21,215 nt of DNA from Candidatus Aenigmatarchaeota archaeon. GTDB lineage: Archaea > Aenigmatarchaeota > Aenigmatarchaeia > Aenigmatarchaeales > SZUA-1535. The stretch is taken from assembly GCA_015521535.1 (NCBI GenBank), contig WAOA01000035.1:1-21215 (forward strand), in the 5' to 3' direction. A model generated the notes under the pieces. The model was not told the origin of the DNA. It did not search any database and was given only the letters and a program-made list of their open reading frames with translations. Made by a program: the position numbers and the translations under genes. Shown here in pieces: positions 14,154-21,197 of this stretch; positions within the stretch are counted from its first letter, which is position 1, and every line of letters starts with the position of its first letter.

Positions 14154-14928
14154 ACCGGAAATGGAATATGTAAGAAAATTGATTGAAGAAGACTCGAGAA
14201 TAGACGGAAGAAAATTGGATGAAATGAGAAAAATAGAGATACAGACTGGTATTTATCCAAAAGCAGAAGGTTCTGCCCTGGTAAAACTAGGTGAAACACT
14301 TGTCGCTGTAGGCGTTAAAATGGGTGTTAAAGAACCGTTTCCTGATACGCCTGATGAAGGTATTTTAATCGTGAATGCTGAATTTCCGCCAATAGCATCG
14401 CCAGAATTCGAGCCAGGGCCACCGGGCGAGGAGACAATAGAATTAGCAAGAGTTGTAGATCGCGGTATAAGGGAAAGTGGCTGTATAGATTTTGAAAAAT
14501 TATGTATAAAAAGCGGTGAAAAGGTTTGGACAGTTTTCGTTGACATACATGTGTTAAATAACGATGGTGACTTAATAACCGCTTCTGGAATAGGTGCGAT
14601 AGCGGCCTTGCTTAATGCGAAAATTCCGAAGTATAATGAAGAAACCGATGAAATAGATTATAGCCAACGTACAGAAAGTTTACCGGTATCGAAAATTCCT
14701 GTTCCAATAACTGTTGCGAAGATAAACGGTAAGTTAATCCTTGACCCATGTAAAGAAGAGGAGGAAGCGATGGATGCGAGAATAACTATAACAACTATTG
14801 AAGATACTATATGCGCCATTCAAAAAGGTCACGGCGGCTATTTCACAGAAGATGAACTTAAAAGAATAGTGGATATTGCTATGGAAAAGGGTAAAGAAAT
14901 AAGAGAATTGATTCGAAGCAAAGTTTAA
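14146..14928 (+). CDS. rrp42: Exosome structural subunit Rrp42
   Basis: An RNase PH-fold protein of the Rrp42 type (RKLIEEDSRIDGRKLDEMRKIEI start; PPIASPEFEPGPPGEETIELARVVDRGIRESGCID; FVDIHVLNNDGDLITASGIGAIAALLNAKIP). It pairs with Rrp41 and contributes RNA-binding residues but lacks the catalytic aspartate. The start is decided by the ribosome binding site: GGTGAT at 14136-14141 is 4 bases before the ATG at 14146, giving an 8-base overlap with the Rrp41 end. An upstream GTG at 14137 lies inside that site and is unlikely. The stop overlaps the TATA box of the ribosomal protein gene. Confidence 0.95.
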   Translation: MFKPEMEYVRKLIEEDSRIDGRKLDEMRKIEIQTGIYPKAEGSALVKLGETLVAVGVKMGVKEPFPDTPDEGILIVNAEFPPIASPEFEPGPPGEETIELARVVDRGIRESGCIDFEKLCIKSGEKVWTVFVDIHVLNNDGDLITASGIGAIAALLNAKIPKYNEETDEIDYSQRTESLPVSKIPVPITVAKINGKLILDPCKEEEEAMDARITITTIEDTICAIQKGHGGYFTEDELKRIVDIAMEKGKEIRELIRSKV

Positions 14929-14932
14929 ATAT
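14924..14932 (+). promoter_or_regulatory. TATA box before eL43
   Basis: TTTAAATAT overlaps the Rrp42 stop and is centred about 36 bases before the eL43 ATG. Initiation about 26 bases downstream would leave a leader of about ten bases. It suggests that eL43, RpoP, Pcc1 and the unknown gene can be transcribed apart from the exosome genes. Confidence 0.4.
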
Positions 14933-14963
14933 ATTCCTGAAAAAAGGAAATTGGGCGATATAA

Positions 14964-15218
14964 ATGGCGAGGACAAAGAAAGTAGGTTCTACGGGAAGAT
15001 TCGGACCAAGATATGGAACAAGAACAAAAAAGGTTATAAGGGTTATTGAAAAAGAAAGTAAGAAAAGGCATACATGCCCAAAATGCGAGAGAAACACGCT
15101 TAAAAGAAAATCTGCCGGTATATGGATATGTAAAAAATGCGGCGCCAAAATTGCAGGCGGTGCGTATTTACCCAGATCGTCTGCCGAAAAAATGCTTAAA
15201 CAAACACTGGAGGTGTAA
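14964..15218 (+). CDS. rpl37ae: Large-subunit ribosomal protein eL43 (L37Ae)
   Basis: An 84-residue zinc-ribbon ribosomal protein with the family start ARTKKVGSTGRFGPRYGT, paired CPKC and CKKC motifs (about 38-41 and 56-59), and the conserved KIAGGAYLPRSS tail. It binds 23S rRNA in the large subunit. In many archaea the gene is followed by rpoP, as here, where only three bases separate the two genes. Confidence 0.96.
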   Translation: MARTKKVGSTGRFGPRYGTRTKKVIRVIEKESKKRHTCPKCERNTLKRKSAGIWICKKCGAKIAGGAYLPRSSAEKMLKQTLEV

Positions 15219-15221
15219 GAA

Positions 15222-15353
15222 TTGTATAAATGTCTTGAATGTGGTAAGGAAATAGACGCAGAAACTGTGGAAAAGAGAATAAGATGTCCCTATTGCGGAT
15301 ATAGAATTCTTATGAAGGCTAGACCAAAGGTTGTGAAAAAAGTGGTGGTTTAA
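15222..15353 (+). CDS. rpoP: RNA polymerase subunit P (Rpb12-like)
   Basis: A 43-residue zinc-ribbon protein starting with TTG at 15222, six bases after a GGAGGTG site that lies in the end of the eL43 gene. It reads YKCLECGKEIDAETVEK followed by RIRCPYCGYRILMKARP: two CxxC knuckles, with the RCPYCG(Y/S)RIL stretch that is the signature of archaeal RpoP/eukaryotic Rpb12. It helps hold the RNA polymerase assembly platform (subunits D, L, N, P). The unusual start codon and short length make it easy to miss; the binding site and gene order support it. Confidence 0.93.
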   Translation: MYKCLECGKEIDAETVEKRIRCPYCGYRILMKARPKVVKKVVV

Positions 15354-15386
15354 AACATTTTCTACTTTTTAATTTTTGGTGATATA

Positions 15387-15608
15387 ATGTACCGTGCATT
15401 TATAGAAATACCGTGTGAAGATGTAGAGATTATAAAAAAGGTGTTAGAGCCGGAAGCGAAAGGTGATGAGTTTAAAGGTGTTATAGAAGAAGGGGACGGT
15501 AAAATAATCATTAAAATAGAAGCGAAGCGATTATCAATGCTGCAAGCGGGTATAAATTCTTATTTAAGATTGATTAAAACTATTTATTTTAATGAATCTA
15601 ATAAGTAA
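15387..15608 (+). CDS. pcc1: KEOPS complex subunit Pcc1
   Basis: A 73-residue protein matching Pcc1: an N-terminal strand (YRAFIEIPCEDVEIIKKVLEPE), a central beta hairpin (KIIIKIEAKRLSMLQAGINSYLRLIKTIY) and the family helix with LRAG/LQAGINSYLR. Pcc1 dimerises and binds Kae1 in KEOPS, which makes the t6A modification at tRNA position 37. GGTGAT lies 3 bases before the ATG. The eL43-rpoP-pcc1 order is typical of archaea. Confidence 0.9.
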   Translation: MYRAFIEIPCEDVEIIKKVLEPEAKGDEFKGVIEEGDGKIIIKIEAKRLSMLQAGINSYLRLIKTIYFNESNK

Positions 15609-15621
15609 AGTGGTGATATAA

Positions 15622-16056
15622 ATGAATGTAATCGGCTTTTCGATCAAGGAAATTTTAGCAACAAGAGATGAAAAAATAGAAGGTAGGTTAAATATAAACA
15701 ACAACGTTAAAATAAAAGATGTAACCGAAGATGAGATACCATCGCTAAAAAAGAAGTGCTTAGTTGTTAAATACGAATATAAAACTGAATACTCCGTACA
15801 AAGAAAAAAAGTTGCTGAAATAAAGATAATAGGAAGTCTTTTACTCTTAGGTAAAAATCATAAAAAAATTCTGGAAGAATGGAAAAAGAAAAAAACTCTT
15901 CCAGATAACGTAAATCTGATTGTAATAAATTCTGTTTTGAGAAGAGGTATTCTAAAAGCGATGCAGATTTCCGAAGATTTGCAATTATTGCCACCGATTC
16001 CACTTCCTGTTGCAAGACCTCTTAAAAAAGAAGATAACACGAAATATATAGGTTGA
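15622..16056 (+). CDS. Unknown 144-residue protein downstream of Pcc1
   Basis: A clear gene (GGTGAT 4 bases before ATG, 13 bases after the pcc1 stop) of uncertain family. The first half alternates hydrophobic and charged residues as in beta strands (VIGFSIKEILATR, CLVVKYEYKTEYS, KVAEIKIIGSLLLLG). Then comes a lysine-rich helix (HKKILEEWKKKKTL), a helix-like VINSVLRRGILKAMQISEDLQ and a proline-rich end LLPPIPLPVARPL. The strand-helix-PPIPLP order is reminiscent of SecB-like chaperone folds, but I cannot support that by residue identity. In other archaea this position often holds Brix/Imp4 or prefoldin beta genes; this is neither. It is probably cytosolic, with no signal peptide or membrane segment. 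Confidence 0.8.
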   Translation: MNVIGFSIKEILATRDEKIEGRLNINNNVKIKDVTEDEIPSLKKKCLVVKYEYKTEYSVQRKKVAEIKIIGSLLLLGKNHKKILEEWKKKKTLPDNVNLIVINSVLRRGILKAMQISEDLQLLPPIPLPVARPLKKEDNTKYIG

Positions 16057-16103
16057 TAGTGAGAGAAAGTGAAAAATAAATAAAAAATTAAAAGAAAGTG
16101 GTA

Positions 16104-16235
16104 TTAACTGAGTTGAAGTTTTAACTTCGTTCCACATCTGCATTTATTGTTTCTGGCTTTTACATAAGACGTGTATGAATACTCCTTTCCGCAATGCGGA
16201 CATTTCCACACAAGAATTTTCCAATTTTTAGCCAT
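16104..16235 (-). CDS. Small zinc-ribbon protein, 43 residues
   Basis: A short frame with ATG at 16235 and TAA at 16104. It encodes MAKNWKILVWKCPHCGKEY, then a basic SYTSYVKARNNK stretch, then CRCGTKLKLQLS. The CPHC and CRC-G pairs form a plausible zinc knuckle, and the remainder is basic and aromatic, suggesting nucleic acid binding. A GGGGGTGG site lies about ten bases upstream, and a TATATAAA box at 16289-16296 is placed about 26 bases before a start near 16266, so the expression signals support it. It converges with the unknown gene to its left and sits beside a transposase remnant. No specific family recognised. Confidence 0.6.
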   Translation of the reverse strand: MAKNWKILVWKCPHCGKEYSYTSYVKARNNKCRCGTKLKLQLS

Positions 16236-16288
16236 ACCAGGTGCCACCCCCAAATTAAAAGTAACTCCTATATTAATTGCATTTCCAG

Positions 16289-16296
16289 TATATAAA
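16289..16296 (-). promoter_or_regulatory. TATA box for the small zinc-ribbon gene
   Basis: The minus-strand sequence ACTTTATATACTGG contains a TATA element centred near 16292, 57 bases before the ATG at 16235, allowing a leader of about 30 bases that includes the GGGGGTGG ribosome binding site. Confidence 0.4.
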
Positions 16297-16335
16297 GTTT
16301 TCGTTATAAGGGGCGGGAGACCGTTCGAATAAGCC

Positions 16336-16680
16336 TCACCTCCTCATAACATTCCAGTAAAACATAATATGCTTGCGCCACAAATCAAGCAAATACAAAA
16401 CCCTCTTAAACCATAAATTCTTATCCAACAGTTTAATCTGCTTCTTAAAATTAACACATAAACAATGATTAAATTTCATGGTAAAGAACTTAAACGCTCT
16501 AAATACCTGCTCCGCATACTTTCTCTCTCCAAAACTTACATGCTTCCATCTTATGTCTAATCTCTCACAAACTTGTTTATAACAAGGTATTTTATCTGTT
16601 ATTATCTCCACATCTCTTTTATCAACACAGAATTTCAGAACATGTTTAACAAAATCAAGGGCGGTTAGATAGCTCTTATC
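16336..16680 (-). pseudogene. 5'-truncated DDE transposase remnant
   Basis: An open frame reads SWDKSYLTALDFVKHVLKFC, DVEIITDKIPCYKQVCERLD, IRWKHVSFGERKYAEQVFRA, FKFFTMKFNHCLC and ends WFKRVLYLLDLWRKHIMFYWNVMRR at 16336. This is the C-terminal half of an IS6-like archaeal DDE transposase, with the second Asp (ITDK) and the final Glu (YAEQVFRAFK) but no first Asp or DNA-binding domain. The homologous reading begins right at the ThrRS stop codon (16676-16678) in a different frame, so the 5' part has been lost and the junction lies at the synthetase 3' end. No full-length start is available, so it is a remnant. It is unrelated by sequence to the transposase at 7800-9191. Confidence 0.7.
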
Positions 16681-18493
16681 CCACGAAAACAGGTCTTTTT
16701 GAAATCAAACGCGGAAGCGGAAGCGGTTTATACGGATATCCTTCAACTTCTTTTCTAATCACTTCGCTTAATTCTTCAACGCTCATTTCCGAAATCTCAC
16801 CGGTTCTCCTGCTCCTTACCGAAAGTTTTCCGCTTTCCTTTTCCCTCTCACCGAAAACCACAATGTACGGAATCCATTCCTTTTCTGCATCTCTTATTTT
16901 TCTCTGTATACTCTCGCTGCGATCATCTATATCAACCCTTATGTTATTTTTACTGAGTTTTTCTGCAACCTTTTCACAATCTTCTACAATAGAGTCATTC
17001 ACAGGGCATAGTCTAACTTGAACAGGGCTAAGCCACAATGGAAGCGTAGGATTCTTTTCTCTCAGTACAGTGTCGAATATAGTATAAATGTATCTTTCTA
17101 TAGTCCCTATTATTGCGGTGTGGAGTATAACCGGATATTTTTGCTCGTTTTCCTTATCCACATACTTTATTCCAAATCTTTTTGCATTGCCTATATCTAT
17201 TTGAACAGTTCCTATCTCTCTTGGTCTTTTCATTTTGTCTATTATATGATACTCGATATTCAAAGTCCAATAATAGTTTATACCTTCCGGATAAAAGCAA
17301 ATCAGCACCGGCTTGCCTTCGTAGCGAACAAGATCAAGTAAGAATTCCTTATGATTCTCGAAAAATTCTCTCGAAGTTATATTGTAAAGCGAAACATAGT
17401 CTCTCCCCAATTTTCTCATTTCTTCGTAAATTTTCTCGTGAAGTTTGAAAAACCATTTTTTACCTTCTTCAATATCCCTGCAAACTACATGCAAATCTGG
17501 CATATGCAATTTTCGAGTTCTGAAACACAATAAAAGTTCTCCGGACTGCTCGAATCTGTATGCGTCTGCAACCTCAAACGCTCCGAAAGGTAGATGCTTA
17601 TATGAAATAGTCCAGTCTTTTAGAATGGAAAACTGCTGGTGACAGGCAGCATATCTCAAAACTAACTTTCTCTTTCCAGTATCGATAGTATATAATCTAT
17701 CGCCAAATAGTTCAGCGTGCTCTCTTACAGGTTTTTCTGCTAAGTTGAACATATTGGTTCCGCGAACCGTGTATATAGGAATTCCCAAACTGTATGCGAG
17801 ATTTCTTGAATACTCTGCCACTAGTTCGAAAATAAGATTTGCCATTGGTCCAAAGTGCATATGCCCGAGATCGCTCATCTGCTCCCAATCAAAACCGAAT
17901 TTTTTAATATATTTTATATATTCAGGCTCTTCTCTTATTTCTTCGCCTTTTCCGAAAACCTCCTTCTCAACCAAAATCTTAAAATCTTCTTCGCCCTTTT
18001 TGAATTCATATTCCTCTGGTTTAATTAAATCGCCTTCTGGTGTAAGTATAAAGTAAGATTTTTCTATTTTTTTCTGAGAGAACTCTTCCAGTTTTATTCT
18101 TCTCGAAAGCTCTGCCAGTGGATGGCCTTTGCATTTTATCGTAAATGCCTTATACCAACCGAAAGGAGCGCGGTACACGCTGTAACTTTTACCAACTTCT
18201 TTCTCCAATTCCTTTAAAATTTTTAGTGCCCTCTCCGGAGAAGCGGGAGTTGAAGTAAGATGCACAAAAGGGTATATTACAACTTTATTCGTATTAACTT
18301 GTTCCGCTATTTCCTTTATTTCTTCAAGCGCCTTTTCCTTCACACCTATTTCATCGCTTTCCTCAACAGCCGTAAAAACAACCAAACAATCTTCTATTTT
18401 TTTCTTCGCTTTTTCTATTTCCTCAGCGTTATCGATAGCCTTTTCCTTTGGTTCTATTTCAATATAATCGCTATGTATACATAGAATCTTCAT
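16676..18493 (-). CDS. thrS: Threonyl-tRNA synthetase, archaeal type
   Basis: A 605-residue class II synthetase. The N-terminal ~140 residues form the archaeal editing domain related to D-aminoacyl-tRNA deacylase (MKILCIHSDYIEIEP ... VVIYPFVHLTSTPASPERAL ... YRAPFGWYKAFTIKCKGHPLAELSR), which removes serine from tRNA-Thr. The catalytic core follows. Zinc/threonine ligands are the Cys in RYAACHQQF, the His in RTRKLHMPDLH and the His in PVILHTAIIGTIERY, and motif 2 is YRFEQSGELLLCFRTR. The C-terminal anticodon-binding domain spans PLWLSPVQVRLCPVNDS to the end. GGAGGTGA lies 6 bases before the ATG. The leader carries small hairpins. The C-terminus appears natural, although a transposase remnant abuts the stop. 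Confidence 0.96.
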   Translation of the reverse strand: MKILCIHSDYIEIEPKEKAIDNAEEIEKAKKKIEDCLVVFTAVEESDEIGVKEKALEEIKEIAEQVNTNKVVIYPFVHLTSTPASPERALKILKELEKEVGKSYSVYRAPFGWYKAFTIKCKGHPLAELSRRIKLEEFSQKKIEKSYFILTPEGDLIKPEEYEFKKGEEDFKILVEKEVFGKGEEIREEPEYIKYIKKFGFDWEQMSDLGHMHFGPMANLIFELVAEYSRNLAYSLGIPIYTVRGTNMFNLAEKPVREHAELFGDRLYTIDTGKRKLVLRYAACHQQFSILKDWTISYKHLPFGAFEVADAYRFEQSGELLLCFRTRKLHMPDLHVVCRDIEEGKKWFFKLHEKIYEEMRKLGRDYVSLYNITSREFFENHKEFLLDLVRYEGKPVLICFYPEGINYYWTLNIEYHIIDKMKRPREIGTVQIDIGNAKRFGIKYVDKENEQKYPVILHTAIIGTIERYIYTIFDTVLREKNPTLPLWLSPVQVRLCPVNDSIVEDCEKVAEKLSKNNIRVDIDDRSESIQRKIRDAEKEWIPYIVVFGEREKESGKLSVRSRRTGEISEMSVEELSEVIRKEVEGYPYKPLPLPRLISKRPVFVG

Positions 18494-18590
18494 AAAATTT
18501 CACCTCCTTATTTTTGGAGCTTAGAGAAACAGATTCCGAAATCTTCCCAGGAAGCAAAATCAAACTGTTTGGTGTAACATCACCACAGAC
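18494..18590 (-). promoter_or_regulatory. ThrRS 5' leader with small hairpins
   Basis: On the minus strand the leader includes TGGTG/CACCA (18570-18585), CTTCC/GGAAG (18543-18554) and AGATT-TCGG-AATCT (18531-18544), then the GGAGGTGA ribosome binding site. Most neighbouring genes are leaderless, so a structured leader of about 80-100 bases is unusual here. A regulatory role is speculative. Confidence 0.35.
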
Positions 18591-18600
18591 ACCTAAATGT

Positions 18601-18625
18601 TATTTAAATTAATATATTTATAAAA
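18601..18625. promoter_or_regulatory. AT-rich divergent promoter for ThrRS and lipoprotein genes
   Basis: TTTATAAAA at 18617-18625 is about 27 bases before the lipoprotein ATG (18648), consistent with a leaderless plus-strand message. AATTTAAATA on the minus strand (18601-18610) can serve ThrRS with a leader starting near 18580. Confidence 0.5.
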
Positions 18626-18647
18626 CTTTTCTTTTAAAACTCTACTT

Positions 18648-19271
18648 ATGAAAAAAACTTTTATGTTTTTATTGATAATTTCAATTTTATTAATATCTGG
18701 GTGTACGACACAAGAAAAATATACTATTATTTTCAACGGTGTTGAACTTCATTTCAGAGGAGATCTTAATCGAGCGGTAGAAGTCCCTGTATTTCCTCAT
18801 GAAAAATTAATACCGAAAATGGTACTAAATAAAGAGATTGAAAAAATTACTATTGCTATACCAAATACTACAAGCGCGGGATATTACGCTGTTGCAGGAT
18901 ACGAAATTGCTTTTAAGTTAACATTTATATATAATTCTATTTACTCTCCCTTTTCAAATCCTGAGATATTAGAAAAGGGGAACTATACATGTCTGTATTA
19001 TAAAGATTTTAATAAGAGAGTTTGTATAGGAAAGTTTATTTTTAATGATGAGAAAGAAATTAAAAGAACACAAGATAATGAAATTGTATTGGCACTTCTC
19101 GGAGAAGGTTTTGCGAATTCTACGGAGATAATACTAAATCCAGAAGATGGTATTATATTTATAAAAGGAAAAAGTTTTTCTCTTGAAGATAGAAACTACA
19201 CCGACCTAGATTTAGCAACCGATAAATTTCTTTTAGTTCTTTTTGAGTATCTTTCTGATAGAAGAATTTAA
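18648..19271 (+). CDS. Secreted lipoprotein of unknown function
   Basis: A 207-residue protein with a lipoprotein signal peptide: KK, a hydrophobic core (TFMFLLIISILLI) and the lipobox LISGC with Cys at residue 19, so it should be lipid-anchored on the outer face of the membrane. The mature part is beta-rich and contains N-x-S/T sequons (NTTS, NYT, NST, NYT) that could be glycosylated. I recognise no family. The gene has its own TATA box and no Shine-Dalgarno. Its last 39 bases overlap the 3' end of the convergent DUF354 gene. Confidence 0.8.
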   Translation: MKKTFMFLLIISILLISGCTTQEKYTIIFNGVELHFRGDLNRAVEVPVFPHEKLIPKMVLNKEIEKITIAIPNTTSAGYYAVAGYEIAFKLTFIYNSIYSPFSNPEILEKGNYTCLYYKDFNKRVCIGKFIFNDEKEIKRTQDNEIVLALLGEGFANSTEIILNPEDGIIFIKGKSFSLEDRNYTDLDLATDKFLLVLFEYLSDRRI

Positions 19272-20261
19272 AAGTTTATAAGGATTCTCAAAACGCGAAA
19301 CAATTTTTTTTACACGTTGTTTATTTGATTCGTGATTTTCAATAAGTTTACGTGCAATGATTGTTGCCTTAGTAGGATTTTTCTCATGATACATTAATCC
19401 TAGTTTTATAAGAAATCTATCAACACTTGGTAAAGGATCTGGGCAAACTGAAAGGACAGAAGCGCCTGCTATAGCAGCCTCTCTATTCATGGTAGAACCC
19501 GCGCTTATTACAAGAGAAGTATAGAAATAAGTACTAAGTGCGTCTATCGGTTTTTCCGGAATAATCGCGTTAAGTTTCTTAAATTCTTTAATATCAAAAT
19601 TATTTCTAGGTATTCCGATTATTTTTACATCCATTTTTTCTTTGATATTTTTAAGAACTTCAAAGATATACGATTTTTTAATATTATGGGAAGAAAATCT
19701 TGGTTCCGAACGGGCTAGAATAAGAGTATCATTTCTATTTATCCCAAGATCTTTCAATACATTTTTCTTCTTAAAACCAAAATAATGTGCGACTTCACAA
19801 ACACCGTAGAATTGTTTTATTTCCTTTGCGCCGAATTTTTCAAGAATTTTTCTTGGTGTAGCCTTTGGAGAAATAACGATATCCACTAGAGGTACAGATA
19901 ATCTCATCGGAGCGTCGGCTGTCTCATGATCTACAACAAGTATAGAAGGATATCCCAAACCCATAGATACTCTTGGAAGTTCAACGGAATGTTTTGCGAT
20001 ACATATATCAGGATCAAATTTCTTAACGATTTTAGAAAGATTCTTTATTCTTTCACAACTTTTAGTAAGTTTTTCTTCGAGTGTTTTTCCATGATTACCT
20101 ATACATAAAAATTCAAAATCAAGACTTTTTAATAATTCATTAAGTTTATAAAATTTTCTACATGTAATCAATACCTCATTCCCTTTTCTTTTTGCTCTTC
20201 GAATAAATTCTCTGAAAAACATTGCATGTGGCATACTTGTCAAGTCTATCCATATTCTCAT
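19233..20261 (-). CDS. DUF354 family protein, glycosyltransferase/epimerase-like
   Basis: A 342-residue protein matching DUF354 (start MRIWIDLTSMPHAMFFREFI; then DPDICIAKHSVELPRVSMGLGYPSILVVDHE; a late SAGSTMNREAAIAGASVLSV block). The fold is like UDP-GlcNAc 2-epimerases and GT-B glycosyltransferases: two Rossmann-like halves with the nucleotide-sugar site in the second (GSTMNREAAIAG). The substrate is not known; the members I recall occur in archaeal surface-glycan loci. Its ATG overlaps the stop of the membrane transferase gene (ATGA), so they are coupled and likely act in one pathway on a lipid-linked sugar. The 3' end overlaps the lipoprotein gene on the other strand. Confidence 0.85.
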   Translation of the reverse strand: MRIWIDLTSMPHAMFFREFIRRAKRKGNEVLITCRKFYKLNELLKSLDFEFLCIGNHGKTLEEKLTKSCERIKNLSKIVKKFDPDICIAKHSVELPRVSMGLGYPSILVVDHETADAPMRLSVPLVDIVISPKATPRKILEKFGAKEIKQFYGVCEVAHYFGFKKKNVLKDLGINRNDTLILARSEPRFSSHNIKKSYIFEVLKNIKEKMDVKIIGIPRNNFDIKEFKKLNAIIPEKPIDALSTYFYTSLVISAGSTMNREAAIAGASVLSVCPDPLPSVDRFLIKLGLMYHEKNPTKATIIARKLIENHESNKQRVKKIVSRFENPYKLLNSSIRKILKKN

Positions 20262-21175
20262 ATTCTCACCAACAGTACAATTATCGCTATGATAACTTCT
20301 GAAAACAACAAGTATTTTACAAGCCTCTTTTCATCTAAAGTAAATGTTTTCATAAAAACTTTTGATATAGATAAATACCCATTTCCTGGAATAAGCGTAC
20401 CATTTTTACTTACTCTGCTTTTCGGTTTTTCTGAACTACTGAAATACCCTGCGGTAATACCTTTAAGCAAAGCATCTGCAAAATGTAATGAAAGTAAAGG
20501 AAGAACGAGGGCGTAGATACCTGTAAATATTGTTAAACCTAAAAGTAAACCTCCTATCCCAAGAGTACCACAATCTCCAGGAAATATCTTAGCGGGATAT
20601 TTATTATGAAGGAAAAACGCAAAAAGCACGAGCACGCATAAAACGGTAAATAAAGCATAAATTTCCAATCCTTTTATAAAAAAGTATACAGTTATTGTAC
20701 CGAGAATAATTATGGAACTTCCGACTTCAAGACCATTAAAACCTGCGAGTATATTAATAGAATTTCCTATTATCACTGAAAAAAACACGAGGAGTAAAAA
20801 AAGTGAAAATGAAAAATTAGAAGCGGTAAGAAAATAAAGTCCGGAAACTATACATGCTATCAAGATTGAGAAAAAAAGCTTTTTCCATTTTCCTAAAGTG
20901 ATTAAATCATCTATTATACCATAACCAAAAAAAAGTGCTACAGAAATCCCTATGAGTAAAAAAACCGTTTCTGAATATAGATACCAGAAAATAAGCGAAA
21001 TTAATAAAATAAAGGGTATAAATATCATTCCTCCCATTTCAGGAAGCCATGGTTTATCCTGTTTATGGATATCTCTTCCCTTAATACTTTTTTCTTTCAA
21101 CTTTTTCCCTATTCTCGGAGTTAAAAGATATATAATACTAAATAAGATTATTCCGAGGACTAAAGTATACAACAT
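20258..21175 (-). CDS. GlcNAc-1-phosphate transferase-like polyprenyl-phosphate transferase (GT4/MraY superfamily)
   Basis: A 305-residue integral membrane enzyme with about nine or ten hydrophobic segments. Family motifs are KPWLPEMGGM near the N-terminus, the cytoplasmic Asp pair GIIDDLITLGKWKKL, NSINILAGFNGLEVG with the catalytic Asn/Asp-region loop, and PAKIFPGDCGTLGIGG. The NGLE and FPGD forms resemble the eukaryotic/archaeal DPAGT1 group more than bacterial MraY. It would transfer a sugar-1-phosphate (probably GlcNAc or a derivative) from UDP to polyprenyl phosphate at the membrane, the first step in N-glycan or surface-polysaccharide assembly. It is translationally coupled to the DUF354 gene. 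The ATG at 21175 is near the contig end, so its promoter lies mostly outside the window. Confidence 0.9.
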   Translation of the reverse strand: MLYTLVLGIILFSIIYLLTPRIGKKLKEKSIKGRDIHKQDKPWLPEMGGMIFIPFILLISLIFWYLYSETVFLLIGISVALFFGYGIIDDLITLGKWKKLFFSILIACIVSGLYFLTASNFSFSLFLLLVFFSVIIGNSINILAGFNGLEVGSSIIILGTITVYFFIKGLEIYALFTVLCVLVLFAFFLHNKYPAKIFPGDCGTLGIGGLLLGLTIFTGIYALVLPLLSLHFADALLKGITAGYFSSSEKPKSRVSKNGTLIPGNGYLSISKVFMKTFTLDEKRLVKYLLFSEVIIAIIVLLVRI

Positions 21176-21197
21176 GTTTTTTATTTAGGGTTGTTAG

